Assembly: GCA_050747245.1 (NCBI GenBank) | Contig: JBOGNO010000003.1 | Location: forward strand, 62,001 to 126,000 | DNA: 64,000 nt | Direction of reading: 5' to 3' | Source of the DNA: JBOGNO01 sp050747245 | GTDB taxonomy: Bacteria > Acidobacteriota > Terriglobia > Acidiferrales > UBA7541 | Shown: one piece after another, positions 49,926 through 58,040 of the stretch | Layout: every line of letters begins with the position of its first letter | How positions within the stretch are numbered: position 1 is the stretch's first letter | The notes under the pieces: generated by a model | The model's input: the letters and a program-made list of their open reading frames with translations, nothing else | Database searches by the model: none | Told to the model about the DNA's origin: nothing | Translations under genes and position numbers: made by a program

Positions 49926-50372
49926 TTATTGAGCCGCGGTGAGCGTAAGCAGCTTCGCGCTCAAATGGATCTCGGTCCCCGCCAACGCCTTAGACACCGG
50001 ACAGTTTTGTTTGGCATCAGTTGCGATCTCTTGAAATTTCTCATCCTCAATTCCAGGAATCTCGGCTTCTGTTTCAAGTCCAATTCCGGTAATCGAAAAT
50101 ACATGCCCAACTTTGTCCAGTTTCACCTTGGCAACCGTATAGAGTCGTTTTGCCACGAATCCTGCGCTGGCGAGCTGCGCGGTGAGGGCCATGGTGAAAC
50201 AACCAGCGTGAGCCGCACCAATCAACTCTTCTGGATTGGTTGGCAATCCGCCGTCTTCCATCCGGGATTGGAATGAGTACGGGCCGTCGAAGGCTCCGCT
50301 ACCGACTCTTAGCCGTCCGCTACCTTCGGTCAGATTGCCTTTCCACTCGGCTTCTGCTTTTCGTAACGTCAT
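49926..50372 (-). CDS. osmC: OsmC/Ohr family peroxiredoxin-like protein
   Basis: The 148-residue product begins KAEAEWKGNLTEGSGRLRVG and holds both reactive cysteines of the family: TNPEELIGAAHAGCFTMALT and TDAKQNCPVSKALAG. OsmC proteins reduce organic hydroperoxides with a cysteine pair. Spacing and length match OsmC rather than Ohr. It is in a same-strand series with SnoaL, DinB and cupin genes, a likely stress operon. Confidence 0.92.
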   Translation of the reverse strand: MTLRKAEAEWKGNLTEGSGRLRVGSGAFDGPYSFQSRMEDGGLPTNPEELIGAAHAGCFTMALTAQLASAGFVAKRLYTVAKVKLDKVGHVFSITGIGLETEAEIPGIEDEKFQEIATDAKQNCPVSKALAGTEIHLSAKLLTLTAAQ

Positions 50373-50453
50373 AAAATTCCTTCTCCTTGTCTTGAGGGGT
50401 GTTTTTAGTCGTCCGTCTTCAGGCTACAAACCTCCTGCGGCATTCGTCCGCCA

Positions 50454-51602
50454 TCACTGACTTGAGCAAGCGACCTCCGACCGCCATTCATAGAAGGGAT
50501 AATCGGTGTAGCCGCGAGCGTCGAAAGTGTAAAACGTGTCCCTTTCGTAAGCGTTCAGAGGCAGCCCGAGATGGATGCGCTTTGGCAAGTCGGGATTCGC
50601 GAGAAAATGCCGTCCGAAGGCCACTAAATCCGTATCGCCCTCTCGAACAGCAGCCTCGGCAGTGCCCGGTTCAAAACCCCCCGCCGCAATAATCGTTCCC
50701 GTGAAAATCTTTCGCAGTCTCGTCGTGGCGATGTGCCCTTGGCCCTCGGCGATCAGCACGTTCCCTTTGATTCGTGGTTCGATGATGTGCAAGTAAGCAA
50801 GGCCGAAGCGGTTCAGTTGCTTTGCGACGTAGTCAAACAGCGCGATTGGATTGCTATCTGATACTCCATTCCAAGTTCCGCTGGGAGCGATGCGCACCGC
50901 CACACGGTTGCCGCCCCACACCGAAACCAGTGTTTCAACCACCTGAAGCAAGAAGCGGGATCGATTTTCGATCGAACCGCCATACATGTCGGTTCGCTTG
51001 TTGATGCCATCCTGCAGAAATTGATCGGGTAGGTAGCCGTTACCCGCGTGAAGCTCGACGCCATCAAAACGCGCGGTTTTTGCACGCTCGGCGGCTTTGC
51101 GATAATCCTCGACAATGCCCGGGATTTCTCTGATGTCAAGGGCGCGGTGAGGCGAAGGCTGGAGCCAACCATGAGGCGTAGACTCTTTTATCGTTGAATC
51201 CTGCCAATACTCCGGGTTGACCGAAGAGCTGACAGGCGTTGCGCCGTTCGTCGAGTCCACATGCGAGGCGCGCCCTGTATGCCAGAGTTGGGAGAACATG
51301 TACCCACGCTCCGCATGAACGGCGTTCGTGATTCTTTTCCATCCCGCAACCTGCTCGTCCGAATACAGGCCGGGGGCCCCGAACCATCCCCCGCCTGCGA
51401 TCGAAATCGACGTCCCTTCAGAAACGATGAGCCCACCCTCTGAGGCCCGTTGCGAATAGTACTCGAGCATCAGGTCGCCCGGAATAGCCCCCGGCTGAAC
51501 GGATCGCGAGCGTGTGAGCGGAGCCATCACCACGCGGTGCTTCAGCTCCATGGCTCCGACTTGAATTGGAGTGAACAGCTTATTTGCGCTTAACGTGTCC
51601 AT
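50454..51602 (-). CDS. old yellow enzyme family flavin oxidoreductase (NemA-like)
   Basis: The 382-residue FMN enzyme has the TIM-barrel landmarks: LFTPIQVGAMELKHRVVMAP, LTRSRSVQPG, LIVSEGTSISIAGGGW, FSQLWHTGRASH, DGVELHAGNGYLPDQFLQDG (His and Asn of the HxxN substrate pair; following Tyr), INKRTDMYGGSIENRSRFLL and LVAFGRHFLANPDLPKRIHL. Such enzymes use NAD(P)H to reduce activated alkenes or nitro compounds. It is most similar in pattern to N-ethylmaleimide reductase. A regulator gene is not adjacent. Confidence 0.93.
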   Translation of the reverse strand: MDTLSANKLFTPIQVGAMELKHRVVMAPLTRSRSVQPGAIPGDLMLEYYSQRASEGGLIVSEGTSISIAGGGWFGAPGLYSDEQVAGWKRITNAVHAERGYMFSQLWHTGRASHVDSTNGATPVSSSVNPEYWQDSTIKESTPHGWLQPSPHRALDIREIPGIVEDYRKAAERAKTARFDGVELHAGNGYLPDQFLQDGINKRTDMYGGSIENRSRFLLQVVETLVSVWGGNRVAVRIAPSGTWNGVSDSNPIALFDYVAKQLNRFGLAYLHIIEPRIKGNVLIAEGQGHIATTRLRKIFTGTIIAAGGFEPGTAEAAVREGDTDLVAFGRHFLANPDLPKRIHLGLPLNAYERDTFYTFDARGYTDYPFYEWRSEVACSSQ

Positions 51603-51729
51603 GGATCTCGGCTCCCTTAACTCCTTCTACTAAAGTGACGCGATAGGTCACCTTTTGAATCGATGCTCACGCGCCTTACCTCTTGCCTCGCTTTATTCTG
51701 GTGCAATGATCCAGTCGATCAATCTTTCT

Positions 51730-52113
51730 TCACATCGGGAGCTGCTCTGCTATTTCATCTACCCGGTCGGGATAAAACGCAACATGCCCCCTAATCTGCA
51801 CCACAGCAGGAAACGGATCCTCGTATGACCACACCGCATTGACGGACTTCTTTCCGCCAGCGGAAACGCTGTAGTAATTACAATCGCCTTTGTAAGGGCA
51901 GTAGGTAACGTAATCCGTCCGTTCCAACTGGGAAAAATCAACGTCTTCACCTGGAATATATTGAACGGGCGGATAGCCTGCTTCGCGGAGCGTCAGGGCG
52001 TTGCGGGTATCGGCGACCACACGGCCTGTGACGGACACCAAAACGCGAGCGGGATTGCGCTGAATGGAAATCGGATGATCTGGACCTGGAAGCTTAACCT
52101 GCTTTTCTTTCAT
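51730..52113 (-). CDS. DUF427 family protein
   Basis: The 127-residue product matches DUF427: DHPISIQRNPARVLVSVTGR, VVADTRNALTLREAGYPPVQ, YIPGEDVDFSQLERTDYVTY, CPYKGDCNYYSVS, AVWSYEDPFPAVVQIRGHVA, FYPDRVDEI. The CPYKGD.NYYSV core is diagnostic. The domain is a small beta barrel of unknown activity, frequent near oxidoreductases. Confidence 0.93.
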   Translation of the reverse strand: MKEKQVKLPGPDHPISIQRNPARVLVSVTGRVVADTRNALTLREAGYPPVQYIPGEDVDFSQLERTDYVTYCPYKGDCNYYSVSAGGKKSVNAVWSYEDPFPAVVQIRGHVAFYPDRVDEIAEQLPM

Positions 52114-52200
52114 GTTTGTGGAACCCCCGTCTGTTCGTGCTCAGCCCTTCAGGAACTGTGTGACGTGCTCAACAAACAGTTCTGGGTATAGATACTGGAA

Positions 52201-52950
52201 TTAGTCCGCGGTCATTCCTCCGTCCACCGCCAGGGATGCACCGATGATGTAGGACGCCTTGTCAGAGGCAATGAATACGATGGCATTTGCAATTTCTTCG
52301 GGAGTGCCGATGCGCTTGTTAGGAACTTGTGCGTCGAGGAAATTTGCTTTGTTTTCCTTTGTTTGCGCAAAGTGGTTGAACATTCTGGTTTCCACCGGGC
52401 CAGGGCCGACGATGTTGACACGAACGCCTGTGCCGGCGAGTTCGATCGCCGCCGACTTTGTGATGCCTTCCACGGCATGCTTGCTGCCGACGTACGCGGC
52501 CGCACTGGGGCCACCGACTTTGCCGTACGCGGACGAGATGTTAACGATGCTGCCTTTGCCTTGCCGAAGCATTGCCCGAATCTCGTACTTCATGCTGAGA
52601 AGCACACCAAGCACATTTGTGTCGAAGATGGCTTTATAGTTCTCGGTGTCAGCATCCGCAACGGACTCGGGATTACCGACAGTGCCGGCGTTATTGACGG
52701 CAGTGTCGAGGCGGCCGAAGCGAGCGATGATCTTATCAACGAGGTCTTTGACTTCCTCTTCGTGCCGCACGTCGGTGCGCAGAAATTCGGCTTCAGTGCC
52801 GAGTTTGCGCAGCTCAGTGGCTAGCTTCTGACCTTCATCGTCGTGGCGGCCGGAAACAACTACCCGCGCTCCCTCACGCGCGAAGGCCAGGGCCGTGGCC
52901 CGACCGATGCCTGTCAGGGCTCCGGTAATTAAAACAACTGGTGAACTCAT
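52201..52950 (-). CDS. short-chain dehydrogenase/reductase
   Basis: The 249-residue classical SDR has VVLITGALTGIGRATALAFA (TGxxxGIG), NNAGTVGN, SIVNISSAYGKVGGPSAAAY with catalytic Ser, VGSKHAVEG giving YVGSK, and VNIVGPGPVETRMF. All active-site residues are present. It was half of a divergent SDR-LysR pair: the LysR on its right (53127) is truncated, while a second copy of the pair at 55067-56201 has a truncated SDR and an intact LysR. NAD(P)H-dependent oxidation or reduction of an unknown carbonyl is expected. Confidence 0.93.
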   Translation of the reverse strand: MSSPVVLITGALTGIGRATALAFAREGARVVVSGRHDDEGQKLATELRKLGTEAEFLRTDVRHEEEVKDLVDKIIARFGRLDTAVNNAGTVGNPESVADADTENYKAIFDTNVLGVLLSMKYEIRAMLRQGKGSIVNISSAYGKVGGPSAAAYVGSKHAVEGITKSAAIELAGTGVRVNIVGPGPVETRMFNHFAQTKENKANFLDAQVPNKRIGTPEEIANAIVFIASDKASYIIGASLAVDGGMTAD

Positions 52951-53126
52951 GCAACTTCCTCCCTGATCTGGAGCCCATGCAGGTCAGGCATGACTTAACG
53001 TCCGCCAAAGCTGCTTTCGGGACAACTCAGAACACTCGGTTGGATGGCGAAGCCAGGCATTTGTTGCTCTGCATGAGCATACTTTGTTACGCTGGCATCG
53101 ATGCCTGACAAGCATGGGAGTTAAAA

Positions 53127-53255
53127 ATGGAATTACAACACCTTCGCTATTTCGTTGCGGTTGCGGAGGCAGAAAGTCTGACGGTGGCGGCAGAGCGAAG
53201 ATACAAGGAAATGATCCTGTGGCAACGATCGCGGTGCCTGCTTTGTCATGCGTAG
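53127..53255 (+). pseudogene. truncated LysR-family regulator
   Basis: The frame begins MELQHLRYFVAVAEAESLTV and AAERRY, nearly identical to the intact LysR at 55299, then runs into unrelated residues and stops after 42 codons. The rest of the helix-turn-helix and the whole effector domain are gone. The intergenic DNA to the left also matches that of the second copy. Confidence 0.85.
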
Positions 53256-53338
53256 ACATGGCCCGATAGCCAGCGGGCACTTTCCAGAAGAACGCCTATT
53301 GCGCCGTTGACAAGGTCGTCCGACCGGGCATACACTAA

Positions 53339-53352
53339 GTTAGTCAACTAAC
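53339..53352 (+). promoter_or_regulatory. perfect palindrome upstream of the TetR gene
   Basis: GTTAGTCAACTAAC is a perfect 14-bp inverted repeat (GTTAGT, CA, ACTAAC) ending 13 bp before the tetR ATG. Its position and symmetry fit an autoregulatory TetR operator. Confidence 0.6.
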
Positions 53353-53365
53353 TAACACTGAGCCA

Positions 53366-53929
53366 ATGCCCAAGACAAAAACGGACAAGCGAACACGGTT
53401 GATTGAGACTGCGGTGAAGTTGGCGTATCGACATGGATTCAGGACCACGAGCCTCGCCGACATCGCGGAAGCGGCCAAGGTCCCTGTTGGCAACGTGTAC
53501 TACTACTTCGAGACGAAAGATGAACTTGGCGAAGCCATAGTGGAGCAACGTTTATTGGAAGTTCGGGCGCTCCAGCAGAAGTGGGATCAGGCGGGTTCCC
53601 CAAAGGAACGGCTCCAAGCTTGCGTCGAGAATACGCTTGGCAACCGGGATGTGCTGGCGCGAGGCGGATGTCCTGTTGGGACGCTCTGCTCCGAGTTGCA
53701 CAAGGATGGCGGGCCTCTCGCTGAGAAGGCGAAGGCTCTATTTGCGGAGCCCCTGGTCTGGATTGAGGACCAATTCAGGGCGATTGGGGAAGGGGGTAAT
53801 TCACGGGAACTTGCGGTCCATCTATTTGCGGCATTGCAGGGCGTGTCGGTCGTGGCTCACGGCTCTCATGACCCCAATGTGGTCGTGATGGAGACGAGAC
53901 GACTTAAAGAGTGGATCAACGCGTTATGA
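53366..53929 (+). CDS. TetR/AcrR family regulator
   Basis: The 187-residue product has the TetR helix-turn-helix at the N-terminus: RLIETAVKLAYRHGFRTTSL, ADIAEAAKVPVGNVYYYFET, KDELGEAIVEQRL. The C-terminal ligand domain contains NRDVLARGGCPVGTLCSELH, as in TetR members near oxidoreductases. It is followed after 69 bp by an SDR gene, which it probably regulates together with itself through the palindrome at 53339-53352. Confidence 0.92.
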   Translation: MPKTKTDKRTRLIETAVKLAYRHGFRTTSLADIAEAAKVPVGNVYYYFETKDELGEAIVEQRLLEVRALQQKWDQAGSPKERLQACVENTLGNRDVLARGGCPVGTLCSELHKDGGPLAEKAKALFAEPLVWIEDQFRAIGEGGNSRELAVHLFAALQGVSVVAHGSHDPNVVVMETRRLKEWINAL

Positions 53930-53930
53930 G

Positions 53931-53978
53931 GAGAAGGTTGCACTTGTGACCGGAGCGGCGCGCGGCATCGTTGCTTAG
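53931..53978 (+). pseudogene. short SDR N-terminal remnant
   Basis: Directly after the tetR stop, one frame reads EKVALVTGAARGIVA and then TAG: the strand-plus-glycine-rich start of an SDR (VALVTGAARGI). Only about 15 codons survive, between the regulator and the present SDR gene at 53999. It suggests a previous SDR partner was replaced. Confidence 0.5.
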
Positions 53979-53998
53979 TCAATTAGCAGGAGGTTCAT

Positions 53999-54853
53999 AT
54001 GAAGGGACTGATTAACAAGAAACGGTTTGGTCCGTGGGCGCTCGTAACCGGCGCTTCATCGGGCATAGGCCGCGAGTTCGCCCGCCAGATTGCAGCTTCG
54101 GGCATCAACGTGGTGCTTGTGGCCAGGCGGGAAGCTTTGCTCGATGAGGTCGGAAAGGCGATTGCAAAGGACTTTAAGGTGCAGTACCGCACGGTCGTGG
54201 CGGATCTTTCGCAAGCGGGATTCCTGGAGAATCTTGCGAAAGCCACAGATGACCTTGATATCGGGCTGGTCGTGTCCAACGCGGGCACCGGAAATCCGGG
54301 AGAGTTCCTCAAGATCGATCGGGAAGAATTAGAGAGCCTTCTGCGGGTCAATACCCTCGCGCATCTAGACATCGCGCATCACTTCGGCCAGAAGCTCGCC
54401 TCGCGTGGGCATGGTGGACTATTGCTCGTGGGAGCGATGGGTGCAAGCAACGGTGTTCCCTATATGGCGAACGATGGCGCGGCAAAGGCCTACGTCCATA
54501 GTTTCGGCGAAGCGCTTCACGTCGAGCTCAAACCTCTGGGTGTGCATGTTACGGTGTTGCCGCCCGGACTCACCGAAACACCCGTAATCGCGAAGTTCGG
54601 TCTCAGTCCGGACACCATGCCAATGAAGCCGATGAAGGTGGAGCAATGCGTATCCGAGGGGCTCAAGGCGCTGGAGGAAAACCGCTCCATGATTATTCCT
54701 GGGCGTTTGAACAGGATCATGAATGCGGTGGTTCCCGGGTCGGTGGCGCGCCGGATGGCGGCGTCCATGCTTAGGAAGACGCTCGCAAATCGGCCCGCAA
54801 AGGCACAGCCGCAAGCGAAGCCGCAGACCCAACCGCAGCCGAAACCACGATGA
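53999..54853 (+). CDS. SDR family protein with an altered catalytic Tyr position
   Basis: The ATG at 53999 follows AGGAGG and the product has 284 residues. The Rossmann start is complete (WALVTGASSGIGREFARQIA), as are VVADLSQAGF, LVVSNAGTGNPGEF and LLLVGAMGASNGVPYMANDG. In the YxxxK motif the segment reads D-G-A-A-K: Asp (GAT) occupies the place of the catalytic Tyr (one base from TAT). The C-terminus is a Pro/Gln/Lys tail (AQPQAKPQTQPQPKPR). It is the probable target of the upstream TetR. Activity is doubtful if the motif alignment holds. Confidence 0.85.
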   Translation: MKGLINKKRFGPWALVTGASSGIGREFARQIAASGINVVLVARREALLDEVGKAIAKDFKVQYRTVVADLSQAGFLENLAKATDDLDIGLVVSNAGTGNPGEFLKIDREELESLLRVNTLAHLDIAHHFGQKLASRGHGGLLLVGAMGASNGVPYMANDGAAKAYVHSFGEALHVELKPLGVHVTVLPPGLTETPVIAKFGLSPDTMPMKPMKVEQCVSEGLKALEENRSMIIPGRLNRIMNAVVPGSVARRMAASMLRKTLANRPAKAQPQAKPQTQPQPKPR

Positions 54854-55066
54854 GTTGGGAATGACGCGCACGTGAAGGGTGCATCAACACAATGAATGGA
54901 ACCGAGAGACAGCCCGGCAATACTTGGTGGCGCGGGGGGCTCCAGTCCCTTGAATTGGTCTCGCGGTGCGGCCGGTGTCGGCGCGGGGGCCGGTATCTTG
55001 AGCCCGTATTGTCTCAGATCGATGCGCGGCGGGCGGTTCGACCTTTTGCGCCGGTGACGGCGGCAG

Positions 55067-55123
55067 CGTGGCCCGACCGATGCCGGTCAGAGCCCCGGTA
55101 ATTAAAACAACTGGTGAACTCAT
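55067..55123 (-). pseudogene. SDR N-terminal remnant (second copy of the SDR-LysR pair)
   Basis: From ATG 55123 the frame reads MSSPVVLITGALTGIGRAT, identical to the start of the SDR at 52950, and then diverges into unrelated sequence. The DNA from about 55067 to 55375 parallels 52892-53205, including the intergenic region. This copy has lost its SDR but kept its LysR. Confidence 0.85.
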
Positions 55124-55298
55124 AGCACTACCTCCGTTAACCTAGACCCATGCAAGCTGAGCATGACTGAACCGCCCTCCAAGCTGCTCTGGGATACGTC
55201 AGATCACTTCGTTAGATTGCGTCGCTGGCGCGCTGATAACGCCGTAGAAGCATACTTTGTTAAACTGGCAGAAATGCTTGACGAGCATGGGAGCAGGA

Positions 55299-56201
55299 AT
55301 GGAACTACGGCACCTTCGCTATTTCGTTGCAGTGGCCGAAGCCGGAAGTCTGACGGTGGCAGCAGAGCAAAGGCTGCACACGTCACAACCTTCGTTGAGT
55401 CGGCAGATTCGAGATCTTGAGAACGAGCTAGGCGCCCAACTTCTGACGCGCCGAGCTCGCGGGATCGAACTGACGCCCGCGGGTCGAGCCTTTCTGGACC
55501 ACGCGCGCTTGGTGCTATCGCAGGTAGAAGCGGCGAGCGAAGCTGCTCGCCGGGTCGCTCATCCCAGCAGGCCATGCTTCACGATGGGATTTTTGACCGG
55601 ACACGAATTGAAGTGGATGCCCGAAGCCTTGCGGATCCTGCGCGACGAACTGCCTAACATCGACGTCATGGTTTCGAGTCAATACTCCCCGCTGCTTGCG
55701 GATGGCGTGTCGAAAGGAAAAATCGATGCCGCGTTTCTTCGGCGGGAAAGAGGTATGCCAGATTTGGCGTACCGTGTTCTCGTCAAGGAGCCCTTGATGG
55801 TGGTTTTGCCCAGTGATCACCGGCTCGCAGCCCTCAAAGCCATCAGTCCCAGGGAACTGGTGGGCGAGACATTCGTGGCCGTGTCGAACACGGCTCCGGT
55901 ACTGAGGACGGTCATCGACGAGTATCTGAAGCGGTCAGGAGTCAATATCACTCCAGAACACGAGGCGGACCACCTTGCCATGGGGATGTCCTTAATAGCG
56001 TCGACAGGCGGCGTAGGGCTTTTACCTGCCTATGCACAAAACTTTCTCCCTTCGTCTGTCACGAGTCGTCCTCTCAAAGGCGATGCGCCAACTGTCGATC
56101 TTGTCCTCGGCTACAAAAGGTCGAACCAGTCTCCCATTCTCAAGCTTTTGCTTTCGAGATTGGACGAGTTGGTCGCTCGTGCGTCACATAAGACCCGATA
56201 A
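55299..56201 (+). CDS. LysR family regulator
   Basis: The 300-residue product begins MELRHLRYFVAVAEAGSLTV, AAEQRLHTSQPSLSRQIRDL, ENELGAQLLTRRARGIELTP, a complete LysR helix-turn-helix, followed by the periplasmic-binding-like effector domain (FTMGFLTGHELKWMPEALRI, VSSQYSPLLADGVSKGKIDA, LVKEPLMVVLPSDHRLAALK). It resembles CatR/BenM-type or HcaR-like members. Its divergent partner SDR is truncated; the intact SDR paralogue is 2.3 kb to the left, so it could still act there. Confidence 0.92.
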   Translation: MELRHLRYFVAVAEAGSLTVAAEQRLHTSQPSLSRQIRDLENELGAQLLTRRARGIELTPAGRAFLDHARLVLSQVEAASEAARRVAHPSRPCFTMGFLTGHELKWMPEALRILRDELPNIDVMVSSQYSPLLADGVSKGKIDAAFLRRERGMPDLAYRVLVKEPLMVVLPSDHRLAALKAISPRELVGETFVAVSNTAPVLRTVIDEYLKRSGVNITPEHEADHLAMGMSLIASTGGVGLLPAYAQNFLPSSVTSRPLKGDAPTVDLVLGYKRSNQSPILKLLLSRLDELVARASHKTR

Positions 56202-56306
56202 AACCCGAAACGCATCGTAGCGAAGGTTTATGGAGTTTGTGTTAAAGCCGCCAAGAAGACACAACCAATTGTGCTGTTGAGCATCACATATTGCACAGGA
56301 GAAGGT

Positions 56307-56382
56307 ATGTCAGTGACAAGCGTCGCTCGCGAAAATAATGCTGGCTCATCTGGTTGGTCAGATTCGGGAAAAGACGCGTTGA
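56307..56382 (+). pseudogene. internally deleted Rrf2-family gene
   Basis: The ATG context (GGAGAAGGTATGTCAGTGAC) and first codons match the Rrf2 gene at 57558. After about 25 bp the sequence jumps to DNA matching that gene's last 50 bp (GCGAAAATAATGCTGGC, then TTGGTCAGATTCGGGAAA, ending TGA). About 115 codons are missing and the 76-nt remnant is out of frame. Both flanks also parallel the intact copy. Confidence 0.8.
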
Positions 56383-56396
56383 CTTTTTTTGATTTG

Positions 56397-56420
56397 AATT
56401 GTGCACATTAAAAGAACAAT
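56397..56420 (+). promoter_or_regulatory. conserved putative Rrf2-type site upstream of NmrA
   Basis: AATTGTG, 9 bp, then AAAAGAACA here resembles the segment at 58002-58023 upstream of the SDR gene (17 of 22 positions identical). It survives in front of the NmrA gene although the adjacent Rrf2 gene is destroyed. It may be a regulator-binding site or the promoter itself. Confidence 0.45.
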
Positions 56421-56508
56421 AGACTGACTAAGGAGAACTGGAACCCACACAGCTTCAAGGCACTCGATATAGCTCCAGACCCTCGAACAACACCGAAAGG
56501 AATTTCGA

Positions 56509-57423
56509 ATGAGCACTGATATTCAGAAACCCACTGTTCTCGTACTCGGCTCCACTGGTCAGGTCGGCCAACTTGTCATCAAGGAGCTGACTGACAGCCA
56601 CGAAGTAAACCTCCGTGTCACTTCCCGCCGCCAAGCTGATGTGGATCGTTTGCGCTTGGAAGGCAAGGACGCGGTATATCTCGACCTCGACAATCCCAGG
56701 ACGTTTGGTCTCGCTCTGGCAGGGGTTGATCGAGTCCTGCTCCTCACGGGCTACACGGTAGCAATGCTGGCACAAAGCAAGACCTTCGTGGATGCCGCAA
56801 AGAAAGCATCCGTTGAACACATTGTGCACCTCGGCGTTTTTGCGGAGTGGGATTGCACCGATCCCCACTTCACATGGCATCAGCTTGTGGAGCGCTACAT
56901 CGAAACCAGCGGAATCGCTTGGACGCATCTCCATCCGAACATGTTCTTCGAGAACCTCCGCAGCTTATTTGCACCCAAAGGCGATATCGTTACTGTGTTT
57001 TGGGAAAACCAGCGATTGGGTTGGATTGCAGCCGCAGACATTGCGGCCGTCGCGGCCAAGGTTCTTCGCGAAGGCCCCCAGAAGCACAATCGCCAAAATT
57101 ACTGGCTGAGCGCAGAAGTCCTTGACGGGCCTCAAGTAGCGGCGATCTTGAGCGAAGTCACGGCACGCGATATCAAGTGCGATCTCCAAGGCGCAGACGA
57201 CTTCGAAGCAGTGTTCACCTCATCGGAAACTATCCAGGTTGAGTCTTGGTATGCGAAGGGCGGAGTTGAGTTCCTGCGTCAGGTCGTAGACGGCCGAATG
57301 GGCAATATCGGAAGCGTTCGTGATGACGTTCCGAACATTTTGGGCCGTCCTGCGTTGACTCTGCGTGAGTGGGCGACCCAACACCGCGAGGAATTCGTCG
57401 ATGCCGCCAAGCGCGCAAGGTAA
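56509..57423 (+). CDS. NmrA-like NAD(P)-binding protein
   Basis: ATG 56509 follows AAAGGAA. The 304-residue product begins PTVLVLGSTGQVGQLVIKEL (GxxGxxG), then LRVTSRRQADVDRLRLEGKD, VYLDLDNPRTFGLALAGVDR, HIVHLGVFAEW and WTHLHPNMFFENLRSLF, the NmrA/TMR pattern without a catalytic YxxxK. Its C-terminal half is longer than in the 32220 paralogue. It was formerly paired with an Rrf2 regulator, now a remnant 126 bp upstream. Confidence 0.9.
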   Translation: MSTDIQKPTVLVLGSTGQVGQLVIKELTDSHEVNLRVTSRRQADVDRLRLEGKDAVYLDLDNPRTFGLALAGVDRVLLLTGYTVAMLAQSKTFVDAAKKASVEHIVHLGVFAEWDCTDPHFTWHQLVERYIETSGIAWTHLHPNMFFENLRSLFAPKGDIVTVFWENQRLGWIAAADIAAVAAKVLREGPQKHNRQNYWLSAEVLDGPQVAAILSEVTARDIKCDLQGADDFEAVFTSSETIQVESWYAKGGVEFLRQVVDGRMGNIGSVRDDVPNILGRPALTLREWATQHREEFVDAAKRAR

Positions 57424-57557
57424 GTGCCTACCGCTGCGAGCTGACCGTGCTGGTCTCGCGTGAAGAGTTCAACTTCCGCCGCCAGGGCCTGTTTGCCAAA
57501 GAAAACTTGCAACCAATTGTGCCTATGAACATCTCATATTAGAGGGAGGTGTACCTC

Positions 57558-57986
57558 ATGTCGGTGAAGAGCGTTCAATTTACCGTCGCCGCGCACATCA
57601 TGGCCGCTCTTGGGTTCCGTGATGGCGAGGAAATGTCATCGGCGACTCTGGCGGAGGGCGTGAACGCAAATCCCACCTTCGTTCGGAAGTCCCTGTCCAA
57701 ACTCTCGAAAGCGGGCTTGGTTGTGACAACACGCGGAAAAAGCGGAGCCAGTGTACTTGCACGTCCTCCCAAACGGATCACGTTGTTAGATATATACCGC
57801 GCCAGCGGGGCACCCGCGACATTCGCGATTCATTCGTATCCGGTGGACAAAAGATGTCCGGTTAGTTGCAGGGTCAAGGAATGCATGTCGGGAGTGCTTT
57901 CCCAGGTTCAGGGCAGTTTTGAGAAGTCGCTGGCGAAAATAACGCTGGCGGACTTGGTTAGGCAGATCCGAGAAATGAGGAGCTGA
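57558..57986 (+). CDS. Rrf2 family regulator
   Basis: ATG 57558 follows GGGAGG. The 142-residue product has the Rrf2 winged helix (VQFTVAAHIMAALGFRDGEE, SSATLAEGVNANPTFVRKSL, SKLSKAGLVVTTRGKSGASV) and the C-terminal RCPVSCRVKEC segment, three Cys that in family members such as IscR or NsrR bind an Fe-S cluster. It is followed by an SDR gene after 54 bp and probably controls it in response to redox signals. Confidence 0.92.
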   Translation: MSVKSVQFTVAAHIMAALGFRDGEEMSSATLAEGVNANPTFVRKSLSKLSKAGLVVTTRGKSGASVLARPPKRITLLDIYRASGAPATFAIHSYPVDKRCPVSCRVKECMSGVLSQVQGSFEKSLAKITLADLVRQIREMRS

Positions 57987-58001
57987 CCTTTTTTTGCGTG
58001 T

Positions 58002-58023
58002 AATTGTGACTATAATAAGAACA
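58002..58023 (+). promoter_or_regulatory. conserved putative Rrf2-type site upstream of SDR
   Basis: AATTGTGACTATAATAAGAA and the next two bases match the site at 56397-56420. It includes a TATAAT that could be a -10 element, 30 bp before the SDR start. Conservation in both paralogous units supports function. Confidence 0.45.
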
Positions 58024-58040
58024 TTAAGGGGGGAGCCGAT

